Below are positions 23,523-35,539 of a DNA stretch of 64,000 nucleotides, piece by piece; the stretch's first letter is position 1; each line of letters starts with the position of its first letter. Position numbers and translations under genes: made by a program. The notes under the pieces were generated by a model. It was not told the origin of the DNA and searched no databases. It was given only the letters and a program-made list of their open reading frames with translations. The stretch is from Plecoglossus altivelis (taxonomy: Eukaryota > Chordata > Actinopteri > Osmeriformes > Plecoglossidae), in the NCBI GenBank assembly GCA_036571765.1, contig BROE01000014.1, positions 4,017,440 through 4,081,439 of the forward strand. Reading direction: 5' to 3'.

Positions 23523-23810
23523 CACAGGCACTGCACCACCCACTGAACAGGTAACACAGGCCCTGCACCACCCACAGAACAGGTAACAAATGTCCTGCAC
23601 CACCCACAGAACAGGTAACACAGGCACTGCACCACCCACTGAACAGGTAACACAGGCACTGCACCACCCACAGAACAGGTAACACAGGCCCTGCACCACC
23701 CACAGAACAGGTAACACAGGTACTGCACCACCCACATAACAGGTAACAGGCCCTGCACTACCCACAGAACAGGTAACACAGGCACTGCACTACCCACAGA
23801 ACAGGTAACA
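23491..23810. repeat. 32-bp minisatellite containing the KCNN4 stop codon
   Basis: About ten tandem units of 28-32 bp run from inside the last coding exon into the following DNA. The first unit encodes the C-terminus (AQALHHPQNR) and the TAA stop at 23520-23522. Every unit carries acaggtaaca, which is both an in-frame stop in unit 1 and a consensus-like splice donor (acag/gtaaca). Opposite-strand frames rich in Cys and Trp across it are repeat artefacts. Confidence 0.9.
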
Positions 23811-24553
23811 GGCTAGAGCTGTTAGAGCTTTGCTCTTCCAGTCCATGATCATCTGTTACTAACTATGTACACTAAATGTATGGGGCTGGAAGTGTCTGTT
23901 GCATGCACGTCAGAAACAGTGGCCAGGATGTGCCGCTACCATGACGCCCTGCGTGTCATCTAAGGTCATCACACACGGCTCCTTTACCCCCTTGTCTCTT
24001 CTTCTTCAGGTGACATGTGGCTGTCTGGCTTCCTCAAGACTGGAGATGGATATGATGTTATTATATTACAGTCGTGGTCTGTCATCTCCATGGGACTGGG
24101 AGGGGAGGCCTCATCTCCCTAAGCTGCACTTAACATTTGGACGACTGCTGTGCCATTTGGACGACTGCCACAACCATGAGACAGTCTGACCCAGTGTTGA
24201 ACGGACTGCACACTGACTTGTATCAAGACTAGAAAACACTCGCTTTCGTTGCAGTGGGCGTGTTTGTCTCAGTTACAGTGATTTATATGCACAAAGCACT
24301 GCCTTCATAACCATCTATATTGATGTCAATAGCACCACCGTTCTGTTTGTGGTCTGTGGAACACTTGGAGATGCTGCTTGTTTTTGTCCAGGTTCTCTTC
24401 TGGCTCTGAGAACCCTCCTGTGCCTTATTCCTGTGGAACCAGAGGCTTTACAAAGTGACGTTTGATGCCCTCGTAGTATTGTCTGGCACCTTCTCCTTAA
24501 GTGCATTTCACTCTCAACGGTTGTTAACCGCTAACTGCCAACTACCATAAGGT

Positions 24554-24700
24554 AGTGTCACGCATGACTTGCATAGGCCTACCGTGGCTTTAGGAGTGAG
24601 GAAGTGTCACGCATGACTTGCATAGGCCTACCTTGGCTTTAGGAGTGAGGAATGGTCATGCATGACTTGCATAGACCTACCTTGGCTTTAGGAGTGAACA
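24554..24700. repeat. 49-bp tandem repeat, three copies, in the probable KCNN4 3' UTR
   Basis: Three consecutive copies of a unit containing catgacttgcatag and ggctttaggagtga, with a few substitutions between copies. It lies between the stop codon and the candidate poly(A) signals, so it is probably transcribed. Confidence 0.85.
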
Positions 24701-25499
24701 ACTGCTTCTTTCAGTCCATGCTGAATTCACACACATCCTTTTGTATGCGCACTTTTTACTCATTTGAATTTCTCTGTGAGATATTAAGTTGTCCTCGATA
24801 ACGGGTCTTCAGATGACGGCCGTCTGTCTACTTCTGAAGGTTTCTTGGAAATGTTTTTATATTGTTTTTATTGATGTCTGGCTTTTGCCTCAAATCCAAT
24901 ATTTTGTTATGTATGATTCTAGAGAACAATTGTTTTCAGCATTGTGACTCTATTTCACTAGGAATGCATCAAGTAACCTTCGACTGTTCTAGAGAAGACA
25001 GTGCCCTCTCCTGGACATTAAATGAAATCACATATCAAGTCTGGTCACGTCATGGAGGTGTTTTGGGTTACATTGCCATGTATAGAAATAGATTAAAGTT
25101 GACCTGCAATCCAATGTAGGTGTCTGTTTAACTGTATACTGCTTTTGCTTGTGATTGTGAGTTTGCCTCCCAGTTCAGATTTTGGATGTAAGTTTTTATA
25201 TAGTAAAAAGGTATTTTTAGCTTAGTCATTTGCATACTCCTAAAAGAAAGGCAGTTTGAACTTGCGCGACACATACTTCTTGCTGGCCCCACACAATTCC
25301 TCTTAAACAGACACAATGGTTGCACTGTAGCTCTGTTCAAATCGTTTCTTATCTGAGCACCTTGTGAAAGGAAACTGTCCAAATCTGCATTCAAACTGGA
25401 TTTCTGTTCCTTCCTTGTAGAATTTGAACTGGAGTTTTAGAAATCAAATCCACAATTGAATTTCCGATCGATTTTTACGTTTACAGCACATTTGCACAA

Positions 25500-25531
25500 A
25501 ATAAATCCCAAGAATTGTATTGTATAATAAA
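25500..25531 (+). terminator. Candidate KCNN4 poly(A) signals
   Basis: AATAAA occurs at 25500-25505 and 25526-25531, about 2 kb after the KCNN4 stop codon. These are the first clear tandem signals before the oppositely oriented zinc-finger gene. Confidence 0.45.
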
Positions 25532-25731
25532 CCCTTCTGAGCTTACTAATTTAAAGTCATTGGTGTGTAAATGTTTATGAAATGTTGCTATTACAATTTA
25601 CATTCACAGATTGACACACATTCAGTCTCAAACACAACACAGCAACTTTTGGCATCATTGATCATTTCAATGGCAACAACAAATCATAGAAAGTACAAAG
25701 ACATGGATCCATTTAACATAAAATAGATGAT

Positions 25732-25737
25732 TTTAAT
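25732..25737 (-). terminator. Candidate poly(A) signal of the zinc-finger gene
   Basis: TTTAAT on the + strand is ATTAAA on the - strand, about 155 bp past the zinc-finger stop codon. No AATAAA is closer. The two convergent genes would then end about 200 bp apart. Confidence 0.35.
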
Positions 25738-25821
25738 TGTCATTGTGGTCTGAGGTACAGGGTAACCCTTTCCTTTTAAACACAGTGCATGGCACCCTCA
25801 GGCTTTCGCACACCCTTCCAA

Positions 25822-25860
25822 TCACACGCACGCACGCACGCACGCAAGCACTCTCTCTCA
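25822..25860. repeat. ACGC simple repeat beside the zinc-finger stop codon
   Basis: Tandem acgc units (cacgcacgcacgcacgca) followed by tctctcacacacgcacact lie in the presumed 3' UTR of the zinc-finger gene. Confidence 0.75.
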
Positions 25861-25890
25861 CACACGCACACTCTTTCACTATCAAATCAC

Positions 25891-28800
25891 TTAGGTGAGT
25901 TTTGCCATGGGTCGATTTTGCAGTGTGTGCCAGAGATAAGACGACGGCCTTTTAAACGTCTTTCCGCAGTGGCAAGAGAAAGGCACTTGACACTTCGGCC
26001 TCGAGCGCCTGCGCCCGCCCTTAACCCCAGCTTTCCTTGAGGTCCCCGCCATGTGGCGAGCGAAAACCTGCGCTCCCGCGAAGGTCTCTCCGCACGCGAC
26101 GCAGATATAGCTGGTGGCCTCGGCGTGCTGGATGCAGTGACGTAGGAGGTGGAGCCGGCAGCGGAAGGCTCGGCCGCAGTGGCATCGGTGAGGCCGCGGG
26201 CCCCGATGAAGGTAGCGGTGACGCACGATCAGCGAGGGCTGCCGCGAGACCGCGCCACACTGCCGGCACCGGTGGACGCTCTTGGCGCGCCAGCTCATCT
26301 TCAGCCGCTCCAGCAGAGCCAGCTCCCTGCTCTCGTTCTTGAACATGGTTACGATCCTCAGAGGGGTGGGGCCAAGAGCGGACGGCTTGGCCGTGGCTGG
26401 AGCTACGGCTGGACCCGAGAAGCCGTGTTGTTTCCTTGTCTTGGCCGCTGGGTCTGACGGGGGAGCGAAGGGTGCAGCAGAGGTAGGGGCGAGGACTGGA
26501 GCCTGGGTGTTGGTCCGGACAAAAGGACGTACCTGGAGGATGCCTTGGATGATGTTACCCACCGCATGCAGCCCAGGCGTGCTTGTCGTGACGGTGTGGG
26601 TGGGAGGTGCCACCTGGGTGGCGGAGAGTTGGATTGGTGTGGCCACATGGGTGGAGGTTGGCAGCAGCGGTGCTGGACCACTCTGGAGAACCTTCTTGCC
26701 CGTGGTCATCTGCCCTCCACTGGGGTGGCTGTGGACCACAGAGACCATCGCTGAAACGGGTTCTGGCTTGGTGGTGGGCTGGGAGGAGGAGGATGTCCGA
26801 ACAGCCACTGCGCTCTTACAGACCAATGTGGAGGCCTGGTTGCTTGCATTTTGCAGGATGTCAGAGGAGGCACCTGCAGAAACCACCTTGGCATTGTGAG
26901 TTTTGACTAAGTGCTCCACAATAGAAGCGTTTGTAGAAAAGAGAGCTTTGCACAAGAAACATTGGAAGGATATCCTCTTTTCACAGTTCTGCATGTGATG
27001 TTCCATACTGAAAAACGGGCCGTTACCACAGTAGGGACATTTACTAGACAGTACAGGAGTACCTACGTTATTGATCTTCTGGGCAGGGACCTGGGTGAAG
27101 GCTGGGACTAGGGTTGGGGGCATGGCTGTCTTCTGGACTAGGGTCAGGGGTGTGGCAGGGCACATAGCTGTTTTCTGGACCAGGGACAGGGGCAGAGCAG
27201 AGGGCATGGCTGTGGCAATGGTCAGGGCTGGCTTCTGGACTAAGGTCTGGGCTGGCTTCTGGACCAGGGGCAGGGCTGGGACAGGGGTCAGGACTGGCTT
27301 CTGGACTAGGGGCTGGGCTGGCTTCTGGACTAGTGGCTGGGCTGGCTTCTGGACTAGGGTCAGGGCTGGTTTCTGGACTAAGGGCTGGGCTGGCTTCTGG
27401 ATTAGGGGCTGGGCTGGCTTCTGGACTGGTGTCAGGGATAGCTTCTGGACTAGGGGCTGGGCTGGCTTCTGGACTAGGGGCTGGGCTGGCTTCTGGACTA
27501 GGGGCTGGGCTGGGACTGGGGTCAGGGATGACTTCTGGACTAGGGGCTGGGCTGGGACAGGGGGCACAACTTGCTTCTGGACTAGGGGCTGGGATGGGTC
27601 AGGGGGCACAACTTGCTTCTGGACTAGGGGCACGGCCGGCACTGGGGTCATTGCTGGCTTCTGGACTAGGGGCACAGCTTGCTTCTGGACTAGGGTCAGG
27701 GCTGGCTTCTGGACTAGAGGCACAGCTGGCTTCTGGACTAGGGGCTGGGCTGGGACTGGGGTCAGGGCTGGCTTCTGGACTAGGGGCACAGTTTGCTTCT
27801 GGACTAGGGGCAGGGCTGGGACTGGGGTCAGGGCTGGCTTCTGGACTAGGGGCAGGGCTGGGACTGGGCTCAGGGCTGGCTTCTGGACTAGGGGCAGGGC
27901 TGGGGCTGGGACTGGGGTCAGGGCTGGCTTCTGGACTAGGGGCACAGCTTGCTTCTGGACTAGGGGCAGGGCTGGGACTGGGGTCAGGGCTGGCTTCTGG
28001 ACTAGGGGCAGGGCTGGGACTGGGGTCAGGGGTGTGGCAGGGGGCATGGCTGGCTTCTGGACAAGGGTCAGGAAAAGAGTCTGAGGAGGGGTCTGTTCTG
28101 GGGCGGGGGGCAAGACTGGGTGCATGCCTGGGGCTGTTGGGACCAGGGTTTGTCTAAATTGATTTTGTAGGTAGCAGTGTTCGCTCATGGTGCCATTCAT
28201 AGGCAAAACAGACTTCACGCTGGGTGGAATCCGTTTTTGGTGTGACTGAACAGAATGTCGCATTAAGGCTTCCTGGGTAGGAAAATAAGCTACGCAGAAA
28301 GTGCATTGAAAATGCACCATTGTTGTACATCTCTCCAAATGACATTCCATATCCAGGAATGGGCCTTCCTTACAGTGGACACATTGGTTTAACCTAGCGT
28401 CAGTAATGCCAGAGACCCTGTCTGGGGCAGACTGGTTTCTCATGCTTTGTGTACTACTACCACTACCACTGCTGGACTCAGAATCCGAATTTGAAATGTC
28501 ATCTGGTTTGAAGTCGGAATCTGATGAATCTTCATCTTGTTCCTCTCTGATGTAGTCATCCTGATCATCCTCCTCCTCTTCAACCTCACGGACAATGTCT
28601 GAAACTCGGCAATATCTTCTGCGTCTCCCCCTCTCTCTCCCAGTTGGGCTCTTCGTTTGACAGCTCTCAGTCTCTGACACAGTTTCCGTGGTCACAGTGG
28701 TTTCTGTCTCACTGATGCTTGAAATAACAATAGTCTCACCTGTGCTGCAATTCAAAACACAGTCTTCTGTGCCAGAAAAGAGACTGTAGTCAACTGTGCT

Positions 28801-29912
28801 TGAGGTCAGACTGTGGTTCCCTGTGACCTTAGTTGTGCTACTGTCTGTCTCCCCTGTGCTGAGAGTATTGTGTTGGGACACAAAACACCCTGGTTCTTCA
28901 TCCCATTCTGGATCATCCGACTCTTCTAGCTCCCATTTGAGCTTCCCGTTCACTGCAGGGTTCCCAGCAGCGCTGTTGCTTGGATACTGACGGTTGTACG
29001 AGTGGTCCTTCATCTTGTCCTCGCTAATAATCAAACGACTGTACGTATGATCTTTCACAATGTCAACCATGTCAGGCTTATTCAGCAAGGCCTCCCCCTG
29101 TTCTGGGAGAATCTGAGGCCCTTCAAATCCATTCAAATCATTTTTCGAGTTGTTGTCCAGGCTTTTTGTGGATACCCTTTTACTCCTGTGTATTCCAATG
29201 TGTTTGTTCAACTGCCACAAGTTGCTAAAAGTCAATTTGCAGGTCGGGCAACTTAGAAGAGAGAGAGGGTGTGCGTTCTGCAGATGGATGGACAGGGAAA
29301 TTGCTCGACTGAAGATCACCTGGCAGATGTTACAGGTAGCCTCACCATCATGCAACTTTGAGTGCTGGATTAGCCTCTTGCTAGAGATGAATCTTTTGCT
29401 GCATTCCAAGCACTGGAGAGGGGACGGAGACACACAGAAACCTGAGGGCTTGACTCCTGCAACGCCCCAGTCCTCATCACTGGAATCATCCATCAAGTAT
29501 GTACGGTCAGACAAAGAATCGATGGAATTGACCTGCAAATCACACCGCAATTTTATTAGACAATGTCGCAATAGTTTAATAGAATGGTACCTTGAAAGTT
29601 GAGAATGTTAACGTGGATGCATTATACACAATTATACTTTAGAAAATAGTTTTGGTTAGCAATGGCATAAAAACTCTGTCGCAGAACTGGTGGTATTTCA
29701 GCGGAGTACAAATCTACACGCCACAAGTAAATCAACGGAGGCGTTATAATATTATAAACACGCAATGGGTTAGGCTGTGTCATAACGTTTAATTGTAAAC
29801 TTGATTAACTCACCGCTCCGCACTTCTCATGCAGGCTTAAACTGATCATATTTTCTTGCTCCATGTCTGCCCCGACCGCCTTCAACATTCCGTCTTCAGC
29901 AGACGTCTCCAT
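25891..29912 (-). CDS. Multi-zinc-finger protein with coding minisatellite
   Basis: Two coding exons on the - strand: 29912-29814 (33 codons, starting METSAEDGMLKAVG) and 29532-25891, joined in phase 0 with GT-AG borders, giving 1246 residues. N-terminal classical C2H2 fingers lie at about 74-94, 100-121 and 128-148 (CLECSKRF, CNICQVIF, CPTCKLTF). A long acidic stretch follows (EVEEEEDDQDDYIREEQDED). Two copies of a Cys-x2-Cys...GPF..ME..H...Cys module, each coupled to a C2H2 finger, flank a roughly 350-residue Pro/Val/Gln/Lys repeat. The C-terminus is basic with further fingers (CRQCGAVS, CHCGRAF, CVACGETF, CHCGKTF). It is probably a nuclear DNA-binding regulator. I do not recognise a specific orthologue, although several ZNF genes lie near KCNN4/SMG9 in mammals. 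It is head-to-head with SMG9 and tail-to-tail with KCNN4. Confidence 0.88.
27075..28080. repeat. Coding minisatellite (42-bp and shorter units) in the zinc-finger gene
   Basis: Tandem units of about 27-48 bp, all multiples of three, encode PVPALPLVQKPALT and shortened forms (PLVQKPA). The reading frame is kept over about 1 kb. The + strand frames here (Gly/Leu/Ala- or Trp/Thr/Gly-rich) are shadows of the repeat. Confidence 0.9.
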
Positions 29913-31231
29913 GAGAGAGTTAAGTAGACTAGCGTGGCTTAACGTAAAAATGTGTTACATGATTGTTAAGTTGAACGTTCGTTTGAATTATACATGCAAC
30001 TCCAGTGGTCAAAAGACAAAAAATAACATATGATGAGAAGTGAACGCTCACTTGCTGAATAACAGGGTGCCATCGTTTGTAATGACAAATACTATTGCGT
30101 TAACTTGACAAACCACTCAACACGCTCACAACAATGTTGTGTTGATCTTGATGTGATGAGCATGATGGAACAGGTAACACGCGAAACGTAAATTCTAAAG
30201 TCAAAAACCTCAAGTGCGCACGTAAATGGGTTTGCTCTAGATGGAATTGTTAGAGCTAATATTCGTAGCTATCTAACTTATTTGAATTCAAAATGTGTTC
30301 TTTTCATAACCGTTTACTTGCAATTCCTTCCATTATTTTCTTCAATATCCTGTTATGACAGGAAAATGCGTCACCGGTGGGAAGGCTTGAGCCTAAAAGT
30401 CCCAGAATGCAACAGAGGCCATTTTTGTTAAACCTGTCATAGGTTTCTACTACTACAATTCCCAAAGTTCCTACATTTCTCATCCATGTAGTATGCTTGT
30501 TTAAACAGTTTTTTTCTGATCTAAGTAGTTGAGGAAATATTAATTGGAACTGGGCTTCAAGACCTTTATAAAGGGCATCATTATACACAACCTATGATCA
30601 TTAACTTTGTGGTTTTTCCATTGTTAAAGCAATGTATTGATTTAAAAGTCCACCTTCTTGTGATTATTCATTTGATTGCATTTTCAGACTTTTTTTACGC
30701 TCACTTTTCAAATATTGGTTATGGTTTTGGATATAATTAAACCTCAGTCAATCTATTTGTTTCTAGAGTGGTGGACATACATTGATGCTACCTTAAATTG
30801 AAATTGAACACCTGAATAAGGGAAAAATAGACTGGTTCAAACTATCTGCAGACATATTTTAGTCTAACTATTGAATAGCCTACTGCTTTATCTTCTGCAA
30901 TATTTTAGTCCGGAACTAATGCCATATGCTTTGTTCCCGCACGAGTTTATTTTAGCGACACAAAAGTTTGTTTGTACATTTCTATGCGCTGCCTGGCTAC
31001 AGGAACGCGAGAGTTAATTCAAACTAAACTCTGTTCCTTATTCATCTATCTTGGCATACATTAAAGTAAGTATGTTAGATATTCAGCTGAATGGAGTTTT
31101 AGTTTTCAAACGCTTGCTAGCTTTGTATGAACACATTTGCGTGGAAACACACTGTGTGGGTTTCCAAATAGTCACTATCAACGAACGTCAACGACATGTG
31201 ATATTTCCTTTCGTTTGAGGTCTGGGTCAAT
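29913..31231. promoter_or_regulatory. Shared head-to-head region between the zinc-finger gene and SMG9
   Basis: The two start codons face away from each other, 1.3 kb apart, so both promoters must lie here or overlap. No TATA box or clear CpG island is seen by eye. The stretch is AT-rich from 30240 to 30950. Small open frames have no domain. Confidence 0.4.
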
Positions 31232-32820
31232 ATGTCAGAGTCTGGTCACAGTCAACCTGGTATGTATGGACAAGGAAGGAGAAGAAGGCGACGTCGCGAC
31301 AGGGATGGCCTCCCAGGACAAAACCTATCCGGACCCAGTCGCGACAGAGAATATGTCCCTAGAGAGCGCAGGGTAGGGATGACGTAATTTTATAAACGAT
31401 TTTGCATTGCGATACACTTATTGTTTACTAAATGCAACGGTATTATCCGTTAATTGCTGAAGGATGGTAGTGAGGAAACTCCAGGTCCACAGCTGCAAAA
31501 GACCCCCATCATTCTGGCAAAACCTCCTGGAGAAAGGGTAAGCCGGTCATTCAGGACAGCCCAGACACTGAGCTAATACATCTGGCTCTCCATCTATCAT
31601 ACATACCGATATGTCCATAGCCCAATTGATATATATTGCTAAGAGGTATGTCTGCCTTATGATCACATCACCCCCCCACCCCCACCCCCAGTCTAAACCA
31701 ACTCAGAGTGTCGCAATTAGCGGTGTGCCGGCCATGGAGAAACCGATCATGCTCATCAAGGCCAGAGACGATGGAGGGAAGCCGGGCACTCCTCCTGAGG
31801 TGGCCCCGCTGGCCTCCAGCTCAGGGCCCTGCAAGCTGGAGAGGGAGGGACAGCGACCAACCCAGCCGGTGTACCAGATCCAAAACCGCGGCATGGCTGC
31901 TGCAGCTGCTGCAACGAGCAGCACTGTGGACCGTGAGTCAACAAACCCCAGTTTCTCAAAGGTTCTGGGGCTTCAGGTGCATTAACTAACTATTCAAACC
32001 CATGCTGCATTAAACCCTTCCATAGTTTTTTGGAACCCCTATATTTGTAAAGAGCCATCTGTCTGGATGAATATATGCTACGGATCCAGACCCTTCAACA
32101 TTTCCAAAATTATAATCATGCGACTTAGATGAGTAATCATTTTGAGCATTGATCTTTGATCACGAATAGTTATGTGTTGCTTATAACTTTACAGCCGTGA
32201 TTGGCCAGACCAAACTCCTTCCTCCGGAAAAGATGAAACACAGCATCAAGTTGGTTGACGATCAGATGAACTGGTGTGACAGTGCTATGGAGGTGAGTGA
32301 GTCTTCAGATGTAGTGGCATATCTGCAGTCGTTGGCCAAGGGGTGCTCATGTGCCACTCAATCAAAATTATTAGTGGATTATTGGAAAATAAGTAGATGT
32401 ATTTTATGACTTTATTACACTTGTAGGTGTATTACATAACAATTGTACTTTCGTGTTTACTTTCAATATGTTTAGGTTAAGTGACATATGTTTCAAATAT
32501 TCCACTATGGTCAGAGATAATGTTCACTATTTTGTTACAGTATCTTAGGGACCAGACAGATATGCTGGTAGTGGGAGTCATTGGTTTGCAGGGAACAGGA
32601 AAATCCACCATCATGTCTCTCTTGTCAGCCAACACACCTGAGGAAGATCAAAGGTAGCTGGCCAGTTGAACTTTAACCTCAGTCTCTTTTGTTGTGCGCT
32701 ATATGAATCATATAAGAAGTTAAAATGACAAGGATAAGACAAAGGATAGATATAATGGTTCTCTGTTGCAGAGCTGGACTGTTGTGTGTTAGTCTAGTGA
32801 GTTTGTGTCACCGGCAACTC

Positions 32821-32909
<89 letters not shown>

Positions 32910-35539
32910 TGTAGAGGATATGTGTTCCGAGCCCAATCTCAGGAAATCAAAGAGAGAGGAGGGAACCAGACCAGTGGAATTGACTTCTTCATAACCCAGG
33001 AGAGAGTCATCTTCCTGGACACACAGGTTAGATTAAGATATTACTGAAGGATGTAGAGTGTCTGTCCTTTGGCATTTTAGTCATGGTTCTAACGGTGCTT
33101 CACCTGCTGTGCTTCACCTTCAGCCCATCCTCAGCCCTTCCATTCTGGATCATCTCATCAACAACGATCGCAAGTTGCCTCCAGAGTACAACCTCCCTCA
33201 CACATACGTCGAGATGCAGGTAAGGAGTTGGCCAGCAGAGGGCAGTAAGCATCAAGAAATCTTCTCGACTTTGCTCTTAACTAGAAACGTGTCACGAAAT
33301 GTGACACACATTTCGGAGCTGATGAGTCCATCATCCCAGCAAAAAGTGTTGTTTGTTGTATCCACATGTGGGACGTCAAATTCATGTTCCACCCTCTTTT
33401 CTCTTGACAGTCTCTTCAGATTACTGCCTTCCTGTTTACTGTCTGCCATGTTGTCGTTGTGGTTCAAGACTGGTTCACTGACATCAACCTTTACAGGTAA
33501 CTGCAGAGGAATCATAGCCTGGTGCATACACATTGACATGTGTATTGAAGGAAGCCTGTTGTTTTGTGTGCTACTCCGAGCAGGTTTCTACAGACTGCAG
33601 AGATGTTAAAACCTTCCACGCCATCAGCCAACCACGACAGCACAAGTGCTTCTGGAAACGACGAAGGATCTGAATACTACCCTCACATAGGTGACACACA
33701 CAGCGCAGGGACTACTGCTCAGAATCCTTGTTAAACCCTTGTGTTTCACCTATTCCTTTTCTAGTTTTCCTGCAGAATAAATCTCGACGAGACGAGTTCT
33801 GTCCCCTGAACCTGAAGAAGATGCACATGATGGTGGACAAGCTGATGAACCACTCCCACCTCAAGTACAAAGGTTAGGAAACTAACCACACTCACATCCA
33901 GAACCAATCAAATGGACGTTTCATTTGGTTTCCACAACGGGGCATTTTCTTTGCATGTGACTCTAATATAATGGCTGGGAGGGGGGAAAGCACTCCATTT
34001 CGGAACCAGTATAAACTACATTCACCTTATGAGTTTTACCCAAACAAGGAATTTCACTGTGGCTAGAAAGTGCAATTGATAAACATGAAAGAAAAAGTAG
34101 AAAATGTACAACAGATCTATACTCTCACTCTGACACACACATACACACACACACACTTACAGCAATGAACATGGCACAATCTTCCATTGGAGGACCTAGT
34201 GTTCAGTGGGTCAACGTAGGTTTGTTTGGTTGTAGGCACATTGTCCATGCTGGACTGTAACATCTTCCCTGGCCTGGGAAGGGATTACCTGGAGACTGAG
34301 GTCAACCTGTTCCTTCTTCCCCTGCAAGAGAATGAGGGGGATGATTCCCTGATGAAAACAGGTTAGTGCAGGGATGCATAAGCAGAATTCAACGACGTCT
34401 AGGGATTTCCATTTTCTCTCCCTAAAGGGTCCAAACCATTCATACGTTTAACCTGCTTGATGACTTGGGGCATAAGTCTTGCATAGACAGGCCCTACAGC
34501 TGTTAATTACTGACACATACTGCTGGAATGAAGAAGGCATGTTTGTCTGTGTACTCCTCTTTAAAAGAGGTTTTTTTCGTGTCGACCATCTTTTCACGCC
34601 ATTCAACCACTTCTCTGCTTTGGCTTCTGCTTCGTTTGCTACCTCTCGCTGCTTTACCTAACAATGGTAAACCCTCGCTTTGACGAAGCGATTTGAATAA
34701 CGTACGTGATTGGACAACACATCGTTGAATGGGGTGCTGTCGGGGACGTTCCCAGCTGTGCTAAAGCCAGGCCACCATTTGTACATAGAGATGGAGTTTC
34801 GTTATCAGTTTTTAATGTAACAATTATTGATGCGAAACCTAACTACATCAGATAAAACCTTCACTCAGTCCAGACACGGACCAAGGTCAGCCAACTGTGC
34901 TCCCCTGGGTTACAGGAACCCACAGCCCCCATAACCTTGGCTGAGAGGCTGTCCACATTGTATTCAACTATAACTGTTGTATGACTGTGATAAGTATAAT
35001 TATTAAGTTGTAAGTTTCAAGGTGGGCTAACATCCACCCTACAATGTTGTCATATTCCTTGCCTGCCCGCTGATCTGTTTGTTTTAGGATCCGGGGCTCC
35101 CCCACTCTTCTCCCTGCTCCCGGGTTATCGAGGACACCCTGCCTTCTCCTCGCTGGTCTCCAAGCTCCGCAGCCAAATACTTGCAATGTCTCGCTCTCAG
35201 CTCTCACACACCATTCTCACTGAGAAGAATTGGTAAGGACAGGCAGGGGTGATCCAATGTGTTGGGGGGTATTTTCACTGCATTTACTCAAATAATTTCA
35301 AACGCAAGCTTTGAATCTCACTATTATTTTGTTTGGCCTCTCCAAAAAGACAAGTTGTAATGTGATTAATAGACTACATTTTCAAAAGATATTGAGGGAA
35401 TTGATCTGGTTCTATGGCGTGTCACTGGAATGTGTGAAGGTAAGATTGTTGTGGTTGCAGGTTTCACTATGCCGCTCGTATATGGGATGGCGTGAAGAAG
35501 TCCTCGGCACTTTCAGAGTACAGCCGCCTGCTCTCCTAG
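31232..35539 (+). CDS. SMG9: SMG9, nonsense-mediated mRNA decay factor
   Basis: Thirteen coding exons: 31232-31372, 31463-31537, 31692-31932, 32195-32292, 32541-32653, 32915-33026, 33124-33219, 33411-33496, 33584-33690, 33765-33872, 34236-34361, 35088-35232, 35461-35539. All phases agree and give 508 residues, close to the human protein (520). SMG9 with SMG8 binds the SMG1 kinase and controls phosphorylation of UPF1 in nonsense-mediated decay. Recognisable blocks are the start MSESGHSQPG, a disordered Pro/Arg-rich N-terminus, EGQRPTQPVYQIQNRGMA, KHSIKLVDDQMNWCDSA, a P-loop GLQGTGKS (about 200-207), GGNQTSGIDFFITQER, PILSPSILDHLINND and a conserved C-terminus (AARIWDGVKKSSALSEYSRL). Exon 6 follows a TG/TGCG microsatellite directly, with no ordinary polypyrimidine tract. 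Confidence 0.96.
32825..32912. repeat. (TG)n(TGCG)n microsatellite at the SMG9 exon 6 splice acceptor
   Basis: About 27 TG units followed by about eight TGCG units run up to the acceptor tgtag at 32910-32914. The repeat therefore replaces the polypyrimidine tract of SMG9 intron 5. Confidence 0.92.

Noticed and set aside
23292..23797. - strand Cys/Trp-rich frames resembling a secreted repeat protein
   Set aside because: They are the reverse of the 32-bp minisatellite at the KCNN4 end.
27071..28157. Long + strand open frames, Gly/Leu/Ala- or Trp/Thr/Gly-rich, up to 337 codons
   Set aside because: They are opposite-strand shadows of the coding minisatellite in the zinc-finger gene. The unit length is a multiple of three, so every frame stays open.
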